Assembly (NCBI RefSeq): GCF_019175385.1
Contig: NC_083337.1
Location: 21,871,885-21,935,884 of the forward strand
Length of the DNA stretch: 64,000 nt
Source: Lycium barbarum
Lineage: Eukaryota; Streptophyta; Magnoliopsida; Solanales; Solanaceae
Direction: 5' to 3'
This document shows positions 30,476-43,679 of the stretch, in pieces. The notes below the pieces were generated by a model. That model was not told the origin of the DNA. It saw only the letters and a list, made by a program, of their open reading frames with translations, and searched no databases. Position numbers and translations under genes: made by a program. How positions within the stretch are numbered: the first letter of the stretch is position 1; each line of letters opens with the position of its first letter.

Positions 30476-33380
30476 GGAAGATAACGCCTTTGCTTCGGCG
30501 CGAATGAAGTGCAGAAGGTAAGGTCCTTGGGCCATGAAATGGTTCATTTAGGCGATGAGAATGATGCCTTTAGACTATGACTCCCTCGGTGTGCTGTTGT
30601 GGGGCTGGACTAGCCAATGTAGTGTCCTACTATGGGGCTGGCCGAGCCCGTGCCTTTTCTCTCGAAATGCGCCATTGGTGGAATTTTTGAGGGCCCCCTC
30701 AAAAATTCTGTCCCAGTTTAGAAAACAAACAAAAATTCTCATACTTCCCGCGAAATGTGATGTGCAATTGCGGTGTTTTTTTTTTTTTAAAGCTACTCAA
30801 AAATGTTGTCCCAATTTCATGCTTTAGCGGAGAAATACGAGGATCTTTCATGGTAAGGCCAGATGTCGATATTTCGTAGAGTTAGTAACAACACAACAAC
30901 ATTGAACTATATTTACTGTGCAATAATAAAAAACCAAATTAAGAAAAAATAGCAAAATCATGAGAGCAAAATCTAGCAAAAAAATTTTTTTTTTTACTAA
31001 CAATGATTGATATAACATGCCTCAACTTCAATTGGTGCGAACAATTAGATTGTGCATAAGAATTCACCATTATTTATCGTCCAACAAACTAAGATCGACT
31101 TATTGGTAATTCCTACAGCTTCAAGTGGTACCTCAGACATACCTAAGGATCGACAACATTGGTTCATTTTGTTTCAAACAGAGACTTTGAACTATACCTA
31201 TCATCATGTTTCAAATGCCCTCACCAGAAAGAAAGTCCCTTTTCACACGTATTCAGTATTTTGAACTTTGGGACGTCTAGAGAAGTACACTCAAACTGAG
31301 AAAGATGTTCAATGCTTGCAGTTGTGATACCATAAGCTTGGCCGTCATGTAAGTATCCACTAATGAGAGAAACCTTAGCATAGGATCACGTAGGGCTTGT
31401 TATGGGGTTGTAATGTAGGCTTGGGAAAGGGTAGGATATTATTTGGATAAGGAGTGACTAATCCTTCCCTAAGCGTTGCACTATGTCTGTGCTTAGTATT
31501 TGTGTGCTCTGACGCTGATCTACTTTGTTTTATTATCCCTTTCTTTTGTACTTGTGCGACCTCTTTTGCAAGTTAAAGCCCCCTTTTTTTTTGAGTTTAG
31601 GTTTGCATGCCCGAGACTCTATGGGGATTAAGTGAATTGACCTGGGTTGTATGCTCGAGGTCTTGATACTAATTCCGGGTTGTATGCCTGAGTGTGAAAA
31701 TATAAAGAAATAACGGGTTGTATGTCCGAGATTCCGAATGACTGAGTTTTTTTTTTTTTTTGTGTGTGTGGGCTCCTTCTTGCTTTGGAGGTCGTTCTTA
31801 GCCTTTGTTTTTCTGGGACGGTCGAATCCTTTTTTTTTTTAAGCTTCAGCTCAGATCTCTATCCGCGGTTGCAAGTTTTTAGTGCACTCAGGGAGGTTGG
31901 GCCAAGAGAGAGATAGTGTATATAAGCACTCAGAAATGGTATAGACTTATGATGTGGTGGTCAAAAAAAAAGCTTTAGGCTCAAAGGGGGAATGCTAGGG
32001 ATAATGTCATTTGGTAGGCTAGAAAGGCTCAAACGGGTCAAAGAAGGCCTACGATCCTTTTCTATGCTGAGTGTTACTCATAATTTCGCCTCAACAGACA
32101 TTCAGGCCAAGTTCTAGATCACAATGCAATGCAATTGAACGCTATCTAAAGCTCACCACCCACTGCACATGAAACAATGAGGTTGGTTTTGTTCTTGTCT
32201 TACAAGCATGCAAGAGAATTTTTCAAGTGTCACTTAAAGTGTGAATGAGAGGTACCAAAAGAATCTATAGTTTACCACGAAGTCAGTCCTCTCCATCATA
32301 TTGATTTTTACTTATTTCTTCCTATGCACATTCTAACTGTGTTGGAACCAACCAAGTCAAAGATATGAATCTAAAAAATATTTTTGTATTTTTTGAATAG
32401 GGGTACCGAACCCAAAAAGGGTTGCCTACGTATCTCATCTTTGATGAGAATCAGGTGCGCGTAGTTCGTTCAGATAGGATAGAAAGAAATAAAATATTTT
32501 TGTGATTTTTTGAATAATGAATATCGAACCCAAAAGGGCTGCCTACGTATCTCATCAAAAAAGAGAATCAGGTATGCGTAGTTCTTGCAGATAGGGTATA
32601 AAATGCATGATTGAAGAAAAAACATTTTAAAAAATGCAGGGTTCAACACAAGTCAACTAAAAATAGTTAGATAAAGTGCTAAGGTAGTGCAAAGAAAATA
32701 ACAACAATATTTATTTAAAAACAAAAACATGTAACAAATAAAGAGTATGTGAAAAATGAAAAGAATGTTCCAAATAAAGGATAAAATTCAACCTAGCTAA
32801 AAACAACTGCAAAATGGAATGTACAGTAATCTAGGAATTCTAAGAGTTGGTTTTATCTAAACACAAGGTTCTCCCAAGCGGACAACTTGGGAGTGGAAAG
32901 TCCGTGGCTGTCGACTGCACCGCCGATCGACTAAATCCACAAGATCGATCCAACTAAAGGGTGATTTAGTAGTGCGCGGCCGCGAACCGCGAAACCGCTT
33001 TAAGTGTGTGATTTTGTGTGAATTTTCCAGGATTTGGAAGAAGTATGAACGGATTGACAATTTATATAAACCGATAACACATATGAATATTAATATAAAA
33101 CCACAAAAAGATAGCAATTAAAGAGAAACAGTAAAAGCAAGATGCATAATTTACAATAAAGTAAAAAAAATGAGTATGGTAAATAAAACTTGTTAGTAAA
33201 AAAAAGGGCACTAATACAGTGTATATAAAAAAAAACAGATTGTACGTAAACAAATAAGGGAACAAGGGGAAGGATATACATGACGAATAAACACAGGCAA
33301 GTAAAATAATAAACAAAAACTCAAATAAAGATAACATACCTCGAATAACAAATTGAGTCCATATGGCTAGAACCTAAGTT
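30476..33380 (-). mobile_element. Element E: internal region without gag or pol
   Basis: Nearly 3 kb with no RT, integrase, protease or gag motif in any frame. It contains a 12-bp perfect hairpin (30681-30708) and four loose copies of GGGTTGTATGCCCGAG (31600-31735). Two copies of the CCTACGTATCTCATC hairpin motif (32425-32468, 32542-32584) and several poly-T runs are also present. Together with the intact primer site this marks E as non-autonomous. Confidence 0.7.
30681..30708. other. Perfect 12-bp hairpin
   Basis: GAATTTTTGAGG, loop GCCC, CCTCAAAAATTC. It lies inside E's non-coding body. Its role is unknown; in RNA it would be stable. Confidence 0.7.
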
Positions 33381-33398
33381 TCCCCAGCGGAGTCGCCA
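33381..33398 (-). other. Element E: primer binding site (tRNA-Arg)
   Basis: In element sense TGGCGACTCCGCTGGGGA, three bases after the LTR end. Its first 11 bases are complementary to the 3' end of plant tRNA-Arg (…CGGAGTCGCCA). This is the primer type of Tat/Ogre elements and sets E's orientation. Confidence 0.85.
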
Positions 33399-33401
33399 TG
33401 T

Positions 33402-35861
33402 TGTTGCACCTCATTTTTAACCGAGGCTAAACAAAAGCACAACTTATGGAGCTCTGAAATAATTAATTATGTACAGAGTCGCCACCTAGCATTTAAGGTA
33501 TACTAGGGTACCTATAAATTATTAATATATGCAGCTTAACATGGTCTTCGAAAATAAGTGAGATTCTAGGTAAGGGTTCAAATTATTCCGAAGGGAAGGT
33601 GTTAGGCATCCTTCAGAATCCACAAATGTGGTTCCCGGCTGGACCAATTTAACTATACGAAGGATGTGTAAAAAGGCTTGATTATTATTTACAAACATTA
33701 ATAGAATTTAGACTAAAGAATAACTAATATGACTATTCACATAAATAATCATGCAATACGTATTTTATACATACGTGATATAATAATTATTTTTTTAAAA
33801 AAAAAGTTATGTGCAACTTAGAATCTTGGGTATGTAAAAAGGGTATAAAGAATGGACATGAAATTACTCAAGGTGAGTTAACTAATTTAACTAGCTAAGT
33901 ATGTACGCCTAATCAATTAATTATGAGAGTACATTCTAAAGCCTAAATATTGAGGCAAATCACCCTATTTATTTACTTAAGTGTGCTAAGCTATTGAATT
34001 AAAACTCTAGCGAAACATGATAACTATAAGAATATTAGCTACGAAAATAATAACTGCCTAATATTGATTTGTCTAAAACACATAAAATTTAAATCACCTA
34101 AGCAGATCATAAAGAAATACCACCAACCTGCACCCTAAAAAGTAAAGTTTCACTATATTTTATGCTTGTATAATTTAAGAATGTAAAAAAAATATAAACA
34201 GAGAATTTAAGAAGCTATTTAAACTTCTTTTGAGTGTCATCTTCAAAAAGTAACTCTGGATACCTGCATGAGACTTAATAAAAATGTTAGTGAGAAAATA
34301 AATAACTATCGGATGAATTAAAGAAATAATGAATAAACTTAAAATAAAAATCCGTCTTTGTACATGGAAGGCCTTGGAAATCGACGGAAATTTCTTCATC
34401 GGCTAAACTGTCATTTTTTTTTGCTGAGTATTCAATTACAAGATTCTGTTACATAAAGCCACATAATACAAAACACTTTATCTTACAGATTGAACATTTT
34501 TCACCCAACTGGACCCAAAGTGTCACAAATCTAACTCATTGATCCAGAAAGAAAAAAAAAAGAAAAAAAAAAAAGGTTCAACTGGAATGGCATCTTCAAG
34601 AAAATTATCAATTGAAAAAACAAATCCTAATTTCTGAAACAAGATCTCATAGATCCAGCTAAATGTAGCTCAGTACAAAAAGCAAAATATATAAGACCTT
34701 TACTCACATAACAAAACAACATTCAATGGAACCCCATTCAAGATTTTGAGTGGGCAAAAAGCAAAAACAAAAAAGATTCAGACCCGTAACACAATATTTA
34801 ATGGTAATCCCATTTCAAGAAAATGCAGAACCATAAACACCACAACATTCGCTAGAACCACATTTCAAGATTTCAGCAAAGACCAAAAAAAGATTCACAA
34901 AAAATGCAACATTGATGCAAACCCCATTTCAAGATTTGGAGTCATAAAGAAGGAAAAGACAAAAAAGAAAAGAAAAAAAAAAGGAACTTGAGGACATGAA
35001 TGTACTTACATTAAACGCAAAGAAAAGAATAGCAAAGCTGAGAGAAAATCTTCATTGGAATGGGATGAAACGTTTTCTTGAAAACCGGATGAAAAAAGAG
35101 TTATCAGACAGAGCGTAAAGAATCTGAAAAATTCAATGTGTGTTGTCTGTGTAAGTGTATGTTGGTGCGTCGATGAAGGATGTGTGGGGGTGATTTTGGT
35201 GCGTTGGAGGTGAGATAGGCGTGGTGGCGGCTGAAAATGGAGAAGGGAAGAGAAATAATTAGGTTTAGAAGAGGGAAGGTGAAATCTGTGTTGTGTGTGT
35301 ATCTGTAGAAGATTAAATCAACCCCTCTTTTCTTATAATGTACACAAACACTTCTTTCTGTCCAAAAGCCATACCCCTTTGTCCCCTTATTTCTTTTAAC
35401 TAATAAAAAATCTAACCCATCACCTCAAATGTCAATTTATTTTTTTAAAAGGTGACGATACATTGATTTGATTGAATTTTGCTCTGCATTTAAAAAATTA
35501 GTTGCTCCGCTTTTCACTACACTGTCGGGCTGTGCTAAAATATAGTTAATTAATACATGTATAAATAATAACGTAAGTATCAAATATAAATATTAATGTG
35601 CAAGATATGAAAATGTATTGCTATAAAATTAAGACACAATTATTAATTGCACGAAAATGGTAGTATTACGCTATACATGTGCAAAATAATGATTCTTGAA
35701 AAAATGACAATAAATTGATAAAATTCCTAAAATAAGGATAATCATCAATAAATTGTAAAAAATATGCAAAAATGTGTTAAAATATATTTCGTGCTCTTTA
35801 ACGAATCAGTGCCCCTAAAACGTTAATTTTAAGAACGTCGAGCCAAAATTAGGTGTCAACA
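33402..35861 (-). mobile_element. Element E: 5' LTR
   Basis: 2.46 kb. On the minus strand it starts TGTTGACACC at 35861 and ends GAGGTGCAACA at 33402, with TG/CA termini and a primer site. It is AT-rich, with A-rich runs at 34550-34575 and 34960-34985. Its outer right flank is the D LTR (CCCGGCCCTC). Confidence 0.88.
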
Positions 35862-38241
35862 CCCGGCCCTCTAGTGAGGGACTCGGTGAACAATGCAGTG
35901 AACTGTGCACGAGAACATACCCGGCCCGGGACTCGGTGAAAGACATATTGAGGCATGCACGAGCAGAGCAGTGAGCAACCATATGCAAACTAAATCATAT
36001 CTGCGACTCAATAGGATAATCAAAATGAACTATCATTTGAAAATCAAGACAATAGTCATATCAAGTACGCTTCGAATGTCACTATGAATTATATCAGAAT
36101 AGGACGCCTGAAATCATAGACACGTATCAAGACATAATAGAATAAGTTCTGGGAATCAAAGACATTAACCATCCTAGTGTCTCTAAGAATAGGAGCTTGT
36201 TTGGAGTCATATACACGTCGTCTGTTTGTTTCATAAAGATCATGCCAAAAAGAAAGAAGGGTTAGCCTTACATACCTTGTCGCTTACTTACTCATCCCAT
36301 GCCTCATTTCTTGAACCTGCAAGTCTATATCCCAAAGCGATATGCTCAAATCAGTCCGTAGGAATTAGCTTTAAACTCATATTAACTTAACAAATGATTT
36401 AATGAATCCCCTGTATAACTCGTTCTAACCAAACTTCATATCATCTCCAAATCCCAAACAAAGACTTCAACAATGTCATCACATAAATTCTATGGAAACA
36501 GAACAATAACTCACTTCATAACTCTATAGAATTCGGCCAACGTCTCACTAATCTCATATCATCTACAATAATACCAAATATGCCAATAATTAAATTATGA
36601 TACTCTTCCAAACCAATCCTTAATTACTTAGAATTCTAACGATATTCGGGCAGCATCTTCCCTAAGAACATAATAATTCTCGTGATTCCAACTCAGCCAA
36701 AATATCAATCATTATACCAACAACAACAGTACCAATAATTTCATATCAAACTAAAATTAAATCGATTCTTAAATTACCTCCAAAACAGCCAATATATATT
36801 CCTATACCGATACTCGTATATACTTCTTTATTTTCGTATATATATAGTATAACAACAACAAATACAGCCAATCCCACGATATTCCAGCACACCAAACAAT
36901 TTATAACAACCACCACACAGTCCACATGATAGCAATAGCAATTTATCCGATTCCCCGCAATTAATTTCGTAGTTCCCGTCTCACTATTTAACTATGACCT
37001 GGACGAATTTAAATATATCTAGTAGAGGAAAATTCTTACCTTATATTCCAAGAAATAATCTTCTTCCACCTTACATCACTACAAAGAAAACCCTTAATTG
37101 CTTCATAATTCTTGAAACAATTACGTATAAGATAAAATTTCAGTTCGTTGTTGCAACACTTTTTGGTTAGAGGAAGACGTTCCACACCCTGTTGCTATAT
37201 ATAGAATCGTCCAACAACCTCTGTCTCCATGGTACAAATATATTATGTAGTATGAATTTAGTGAAAAAGTATTTTCCTTGTACGTGCATAAAGGCTAAGC
37301 CTTTATATCTCCCTTTCTCTTTCATATCCGTATATATAATAAGTCCCCATCACTAAATATAAAGTCCAATCTTTGACAAGTTTTATTCTTCCACTGCCCA
37401 CGTGCCATTCTCGTATTCCAAGGGACGTGACTCATCCATTACCTTGGGTAAATAATGCCATGTGGCAGAATTTAATGCCATTGTTGACTTATATAATGCC
37501 ATGTGGCAGCCAACCATGGACGTTTATCCATGCAATCTTATTTAATACCATAATTAATTCCGTAGACTCCCACTTTGTCCTAATATTTAACCAATTATCC
37601 ACATAATTAATTTCTTGATCGCAATTCACTTAAACATGAACCACTTTTAACACACTTCATATACTTATTTCCATGATTATGTGGCGTAGCACTAGTCCAT
37701 AGTCCCTTTTGGTCCACTCAAAATATTATTCTCAATCACCGTGGTCACACTTGTTAAGTCCTAAATTATTTTGGGACTTCATTCCTTGTATACACCGAGC
37801 TTTTGATTTCTATCCTTGGGTATAATCGAATTCTCCGGGCTCGGGTAAATTTGCTCATGTTGGACGATTAAATTTTCTAGTCCAAAAATACGGGATATAA
37901 TAGCTTGGACCGTATTACATTCAAATAAATTTTAAACCTCGACGAAACTTATTTTCTTCAATTGGTTTAACTTCAAATCCTTACGATACATGTGTGTCAT
38001 CACTTTAACCACCTATACGCTTGGGGGGGATAACCTCGTGTCCGTTACTAATATCATTTAACTCGCTCACTTTCCAACGCCTGGGAGCACGGGATGTATA
38101 ATCCCTAATCTTCACTAATGTTTCTACACTAATTGTAATTAATGTGCAAACCGTGCATTATTAAAATCGAGGTTAAAAGTCCTTGAGCTTAAGTCAATCA
38201 GCTTACGAATAATTTAACGTACCAAAATATGGGATATAACA
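35862..38241 (-). mobile_element. Element D: 3' LTR, truncated by E
   Basis: On the minus strand it starts TGTTATATCCCATATTTTGG at 38241 next to a polypurine tract. The other end stops at E without a TG/CA terminus. The first 80 bp hold two copies of the CCGGCCC...GGGACTCGGTG motif seen in A and N. It contains small open frames without recognisable motifs. Confidence 0.7.
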
Positions 38242-40197
38242 TCCTTCCCCCCTTTAGAACATTCGTCCTCGAATGTTAAACTAGTCCTGTATAAGTATAC
38301 TGGTTATGATGATCTTATGACGAATCAATTACTCTTCTATCATGTCGTGTCTCTCCTTGCTTAACTTAATACCATTCCCCACTTGACACCTCAAGAATAT
38401 CCTTTCAAGAGATATAAGTGAGTCACTCTCCTGATATAATTCTTCTTGATACTTAAACTCGTCGATCCCCTTTCTTTTTGCCTCAAATAGTCTAGAAACC
38501 CTTCGTCCTTATCGTTACTCCTTCCCATAATCTTAATCGTATAGTTATTACCTCTATACCCACATTATTAAATCAACCATGTGAATCATTTGTCACATAC
38601 TGATACCATGTCATCTCTTGACCTCTCGCGATTACGTAATAATCAGGAACGTTCTTCTTATCTTTAGAATCCTCTTCGGGTGTCTCTTCTCGCTCACTTA
38701 TATCTGGTCAAAGGTTAAAATACATGATGACTTTAAGGGGTTCTAAATCCCATGTTAACCATGTCCCATAATGAATCTCTCGAGAGTATTCTTTTGAGGT
38801 AAATACTCATATAATGTCGTGAGTGAACATTTATATAGGTAGTTTTCCCTATAGCACCCCTATCATCACATTGAGGTTGTACCTCTTCTGTCATATGCCT
38901 TTTTTTCAAATCTGATTCACATTTTGCATCACTTTAAAAAGTGCTATCTTGAACTTTCCATCGCTCTTTTGTCCTTCGGTCCATACCTCTTACCGTTTCA
39001 TTCTTACGTCTATGCTTGTCGTATCACCTCATAATGTTGAAGGTCAATCTCCCTTCGTTGTCCAATGTCTATAACTGTCTCACCATAGGATAGATGCCTT
39101 TGTCATAGTGTTCTTTGTCGCAAATTCATTGAGACCCATAGGTCATCTTTACGCATTAGCTCTTTTTAGTAATATAGCTCATAACTAATCCTTCTGTTAC
39201 AACTCTGACTTAAGGTGCCTGTCCTTTTGTTCATTCTCTTTAGAATCACTGTCTTCTAGTAACCCGCTCATTCTGATCGTCTCACTTAAACCACTTCACA
39301 ATTTCCCTTAATCCAACTTATAATACTTTAGGCATATTATGTTATGTCGTTTCATGTCATACTCGTTTCCCTTCCTTTATTCACCCTTTGATTTTCTCAC
39401 ATCCTACTGTAGGAGATTTTTCTGTCCCTTCTCCTTTGCTACTTGTAAGTCACAATATCATTAGCAAACAACTCTATTGTCAACATCTTAGCCCCTACAC
39501 CAGTATAGCATTGCTATTCTTTAAAATATCTCTTAAGTTACTCATTTCCATTCTCTTGTCGTACTCTTTCTTTTTATAAGCACCCACTTTTTAGTGTCAT
39601 ATCATTCAAGATCTTTACAAATAATTCTCAGCACTTTCTCAAATTCCATCCTGACTTCTATCCGTTTATTGCTGGCTTTCAGATCTTACTAACTTGTTTC
39701 CACAAGGGATCTCACTTGAAGTTTAAGCATCCATCTCAAATATATTGCAGTGTCAATTTTTTCCATCTTACTCCTGTATTTCTCTCACCCGCTTCCCCCC
39801 TTAAGGGTGTACTTATACCATTATCTGTTTATATTCTGCTGTATGTCCCCATTCTCAATGTCAAATTCATCTAACCCTTTTTCTAATTCATTTGGTATAC
39901 TGTACCATATCCATTTCTTTCCTTATAATTTGTAACTATAATTATACACGTACGAAACCTTAACAAAATCTCAAAGCAACGAGAATATTTCTATATATAG
40001 TACGAAATCTCATCTGATAATCCGTAATCGAGTAATCCAACCAATGTAGCATCTCATCCAAGGCCACATTCCACTCACTCCAATCAGTAATGATTTAGTA
40101 CTTGCAGTCTTCCCAAATTCTCAATTAGGTAGCACTTATAATCTGATGATAAGTGTCCAAAGCTCTCTTGTAACATTATCTTTACCCCAACCTATAT
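38242..40197 (-). mobile_element. Element D: non-coding internal region
   Basis: In element sense it ends with the dyad AACATTCG-AGGA-CGAATGTT (38258-38277) and a polypurine tract TAAAGGGGGGAAGGA (38242-38256). The remaining 1.9 kb is strongly pyrimidine-rich as written and has no gag-pol similarity. It resembles A and G internals in composition, though I cannot align it securely. C inserted at 40198. Confidence 0.65.
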
Positions 40198-42117
40198 TGT
40201 TACACCTTGGGAAATTCCCCGTATATGTACTGTGGATAGGACAACGAAGGTCATGGCGTATACGAAATGCCGATGAGTGAGGAATAGTATTTGATAACCC
40301 CAAACGAGATTTCAAAACCATCTGAGATAAGGGAAGGAAGTTGTTAGGGAAGCGAGTCGTATGTTGTATATCGGATAAGAATGACGAGAAACGATTGGGT
40401 GAGGGCATAATGGTGTCTTAGATACATGCAATGACGTCCCTTAGATTGGTATTGAAGTGTTAAACAAGTGCTAAGAAGGTTCTATAAGGATCGGGGATCA
40501 AACGAGACAACGAGAACGAAAACAGAACCACTGGCATTATACGGTCAAATCTACAGACCGTATAAGCTATACCAGCCGTAGATTTGGCCGTATAATTTGC
40601 CAAAGGAGGGACCAGCCACTGGACCAAATGTACGCCCAAACATACGGTCCGTAGAAATAGTACGGACCGTATGTTGGTCCATATAATGTTGGTCGGCCAG
40701 CTTTTTAAATCACTTAAGGGGTCATTTTTCCATTCCATCTTATTTCATCTTCCACTCTCCAACTCAAGAACTCTCTAGAAAAGTCTCAAAACACTTCCAC
40801 CACAAAAATACCAAGGAAATCAATGATCAATAACATCAAATTAATGAATCAAAGTTTATGAAAACTAAGTAGAGTTCATCTTCTTCAAAGAAAATCAAAG
40901 GAGGTGAAGAAGGGTTTTAGTGCTAGAGGAGTATTCTCATTCAAGGCTTGTTCAACCAACATCTAAGGTATGTTTCATGAATATACCATGTTGTTCAAGG
41001 TATTGGAAGGGTTAGATACTTGAAATATAGAAGAATATAGAAAATGGACCATTACTGAGTGAATAGTGTCACAATTGAATGATAGTAGAATGGAATCATG
41101 AATGTTGATGCGTTATGGTTATGAATACGTTGTAAACGATGTTTAGACCATGAGATGAGTATTATATAAGAGAAAACGCGATAACGAGCTATAACCATTA
41201 AATGTGGAAAAATGGAGAGAAATGGTGGATTTTACTCAATGTGAAGAAATGATGATTGTTGGTCTCTATATCATGGATGTTGTTGTGAATGTTGGGAGTT
41301 GATATAGCATTTTATGATGAGCATGTCATGATTGCATCACACCGGGCCTAGTTGGTCGGGCAGTCACCGCCAAGGCGGGCAACTATATTGATACACCACG
41401 ACCTTTTGGCATGGGCAGACACCACTAGTGGGCGGCATGAGATGGTACCCCGGACGCGAGCTAATGTTATTGATTATCACACCGTTCTAACATGGACGGG
41501 CAGCTTACTTATTATGCATACATGACATGATAATGAGTATGAGTAAGACAGCATGCATTACTTCCTTTATGATGGTCATTCGGATACAGATGTTTGCTAT
41601 TGATGTTTGCAGTATATTATTGTTGTCCTTCTTCATTCTTTATGCCTCTCATACTCAGTACAACATTCGTACTGACGTCCGTTTTCTTTGGACGCTGTGT
41701 TCATGCCCACAGGTAGACAGGGAGGCGAGCTTGATCCAGATTCTTAGGAGCTGTCAGTTGATTGGAAGCACTCTATTGTCTGGAGGTGCTTATGATTATT
41801 TTTTTGGTATATATATGCATGTTTTGGGCACGACGGAGTCTTGTTCCATCTATGTATATAGTATATCAGTAGAGGCTTGTAGATACGCAGTTTGGGTTAG
41901 ATAGTCTCACAAGATGTTATCATATATATATATATATTTGATGGTCGAGAGGCAAATGTATATAAGGCATCTATGTTTCTATATAAAATATGTTTTCCTA
42001 TAATTTCATGTACAAGTTGATAAAAAGGGCATTAAATGAGTAGGATGAGTAGTAGACCAAGCGGTGCTCGGTGGCTAGCTCCGGGTACCCGTCCCGGCCC
42101 CTAGTCGGGTCGTGACA
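40198..42117 (+). mobile_element. Element C: 5' LTR
   Basis: It starts TGTTACACCTTGGG and ends ...GTCGGGTCGTGACA (1.92 kb), followed by a primer site. U3 has a perfect 13-bp stem CATACGGTCCGTA (40641-40653) with TACGGACCGTATG (40661-40673), amid other ACGG/CCGTA motifs. It also carries a GGCCTAGTTGGTCGGGC-type repeat (41340-41440) and the double-hairpin block (41650-41716). Confidence 0.88.
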
Positions 42118-42121
42118 GAAG

Positions 42122-42133
42122 TGGTATCAGAGC
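42122..42133 (+). other. Element C: primer binding site (tRNA-iMet)
   Basis: TGGTATCAGAGC four bases after the LTR; the conserved leader (GTCTAGTAGAGTCTTGTTTA) follows. Confidence 0.9.
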
Positions 42134-42321
42134 GGTTCAGTTCTAGGAAGTATCTACGAGCCGTGTCTAGTAGAGTCTTGTTTATAGTGTGTTGCGCGCC
42201 ACGCTAATAAACAAGAGGCTACAGGGCATTTAGGAAAATGACCATCTTTCTTCTTATTAGATCGTGTGATAGAGCCATACATAAGATTTGATTTTTCCTA
42301 AAAGTGTGTTGTGCTTTCAGA

Positions 42322-43677
42322 ATGCCGCCAAAGGGAAAAGCTACAACCGCCCAGAAGGGCAAAGCTACGACGAAGAGGCGGGCAGAAATAGAGCCTCTGG
42401 CGAATGTAGAGGAGGGCGAATCACAAAATGAGGCCTCGCCCAATGTAGAAGAGCAAGGAAGAGCTTCAGTTCCAGTTCCTCCCCCAGTTACTTCGGGTCA
42501 ACAAGTGACCGAAGCTATTCATCTATTGACACAATTGGATGCCGCCCAGGCACAGCGGCCGAGTGCGGGCCCGAGTGATCGTTTAGCCAGTACGAGAGCC
42601 CGTGATTACCTGACTCTAAATCCTCCAGAATTTTTCGGGTCGAAGCCAGATGAGGACCCACAAGGTTTTATCGATGCGATGTTGAGGACTCTGAAAATTA
42701 TGCATGCTACTGAGACCGAGTCGGTAGAGTTGGCTTCTTATAGACTCCGCAATGTGGCGGTATTATGGTATGACAATTGGATGGCATCAAGAGGAGAGAA
42801 TGCGCCTCCCCCGGTTTGGCAGGAATTTGTAGATGCCTTTATTCGTCATTACTTGCCACCCGAGGTCCGCCGAGCTAGAGCGGACAGGTTTTTGAATCTG
42901 AAGCAGGGAAGCATGAGTGCTCGGGAGTATAGTATGCAGTTTAATTCTCTGGCCAGGTATGCCTCGACTATGGTGACCAACATGGGAGATCGTGTACACA
43001 GATTTGTGAGTGGTTTGGGGCCATATTTGTTTAGAGATTGTCTGACGGCCTCTTTCTAATACGGGATGGATATTTCCCAAATACAGGCCCATGCTCAGAA
43101 TCTTGAGGAACGACAACAGCTGCAAAGAAGTGATCGTGATAGTGACAGAAGACAAGGTAAGAGGGCTAGATCTATGGGAGCGAGCAGTGAATATAGAGGG
43201 GGACCGAGATAGATGCACTCTAGACACTCAGGTCAGTTAGCGACTAGTGCACCTCCCAGATTCTCAGATAGGAGGTTTGATCGTTCTTTTCAGTCAGGAC
43301 AGGGCCAGAGTTAGAGGGCCTCAGATTCTCAGTTCAGGGGAGACTTTAGTCAGCGGAGACCTCCAGTACCGCGGTGCAGCCAGTGCGGTAGATTGCATTC
43401 CGGGCAGTGTTGTCAGGGTTTGGATGCATGTTATGCCTGCGGGCAAGTTGGCCATATGATGAGAGATTGTCCTTCGGCGAGAGGTAGAGTTGGGACTCAG
43501 CCTACAGGATCAGCAACTGGGTCTTCTTCAGTACGCCCGACAACACAGACTTCTCAAACTACAGCAAGTAGAGGCAGAGGTAGAGGGGGAGCATCTACTT
43601 CAGGTGTTGTTCAGTCCCGCGTATATGCTTTAACTGGGCGACAGGATCTTGAGTCTTCCCAGATGTTATCACAGGTA
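42322..43677 (+). pseudogene. Element C: gag
   Basis: I chose the ATG at 42322 (MPPKGKATTAQ) because it aligns with B's start; an upstream in-frame ATG at 42304 lies in the leader. The frame is open for about 246 codons through the capsid region (LNPPEFFGSKPDEDPQGFI, MSAREYSMQFNSLARY) and stops at the TAA at 43057. Nucleocapsid sequence continues with an intact CCHC knuckle CYACGQVGHMMRDC (about 43431-43472) and an Arg/Gly-rich tail. A further stop lies at about 43210 and a frame change before protease. It is better preserved than B's gag but not intact. Confidence 0.9.
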
Positions 43678-43679
43678 AA

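Noticed and set aside
38242..40197. Host gene between D and C
   Set aside because: Only short, strongly pyrimidine-biased frames without motifs; the position and the polypurine tract/dyad identify it as element D internal DNA.
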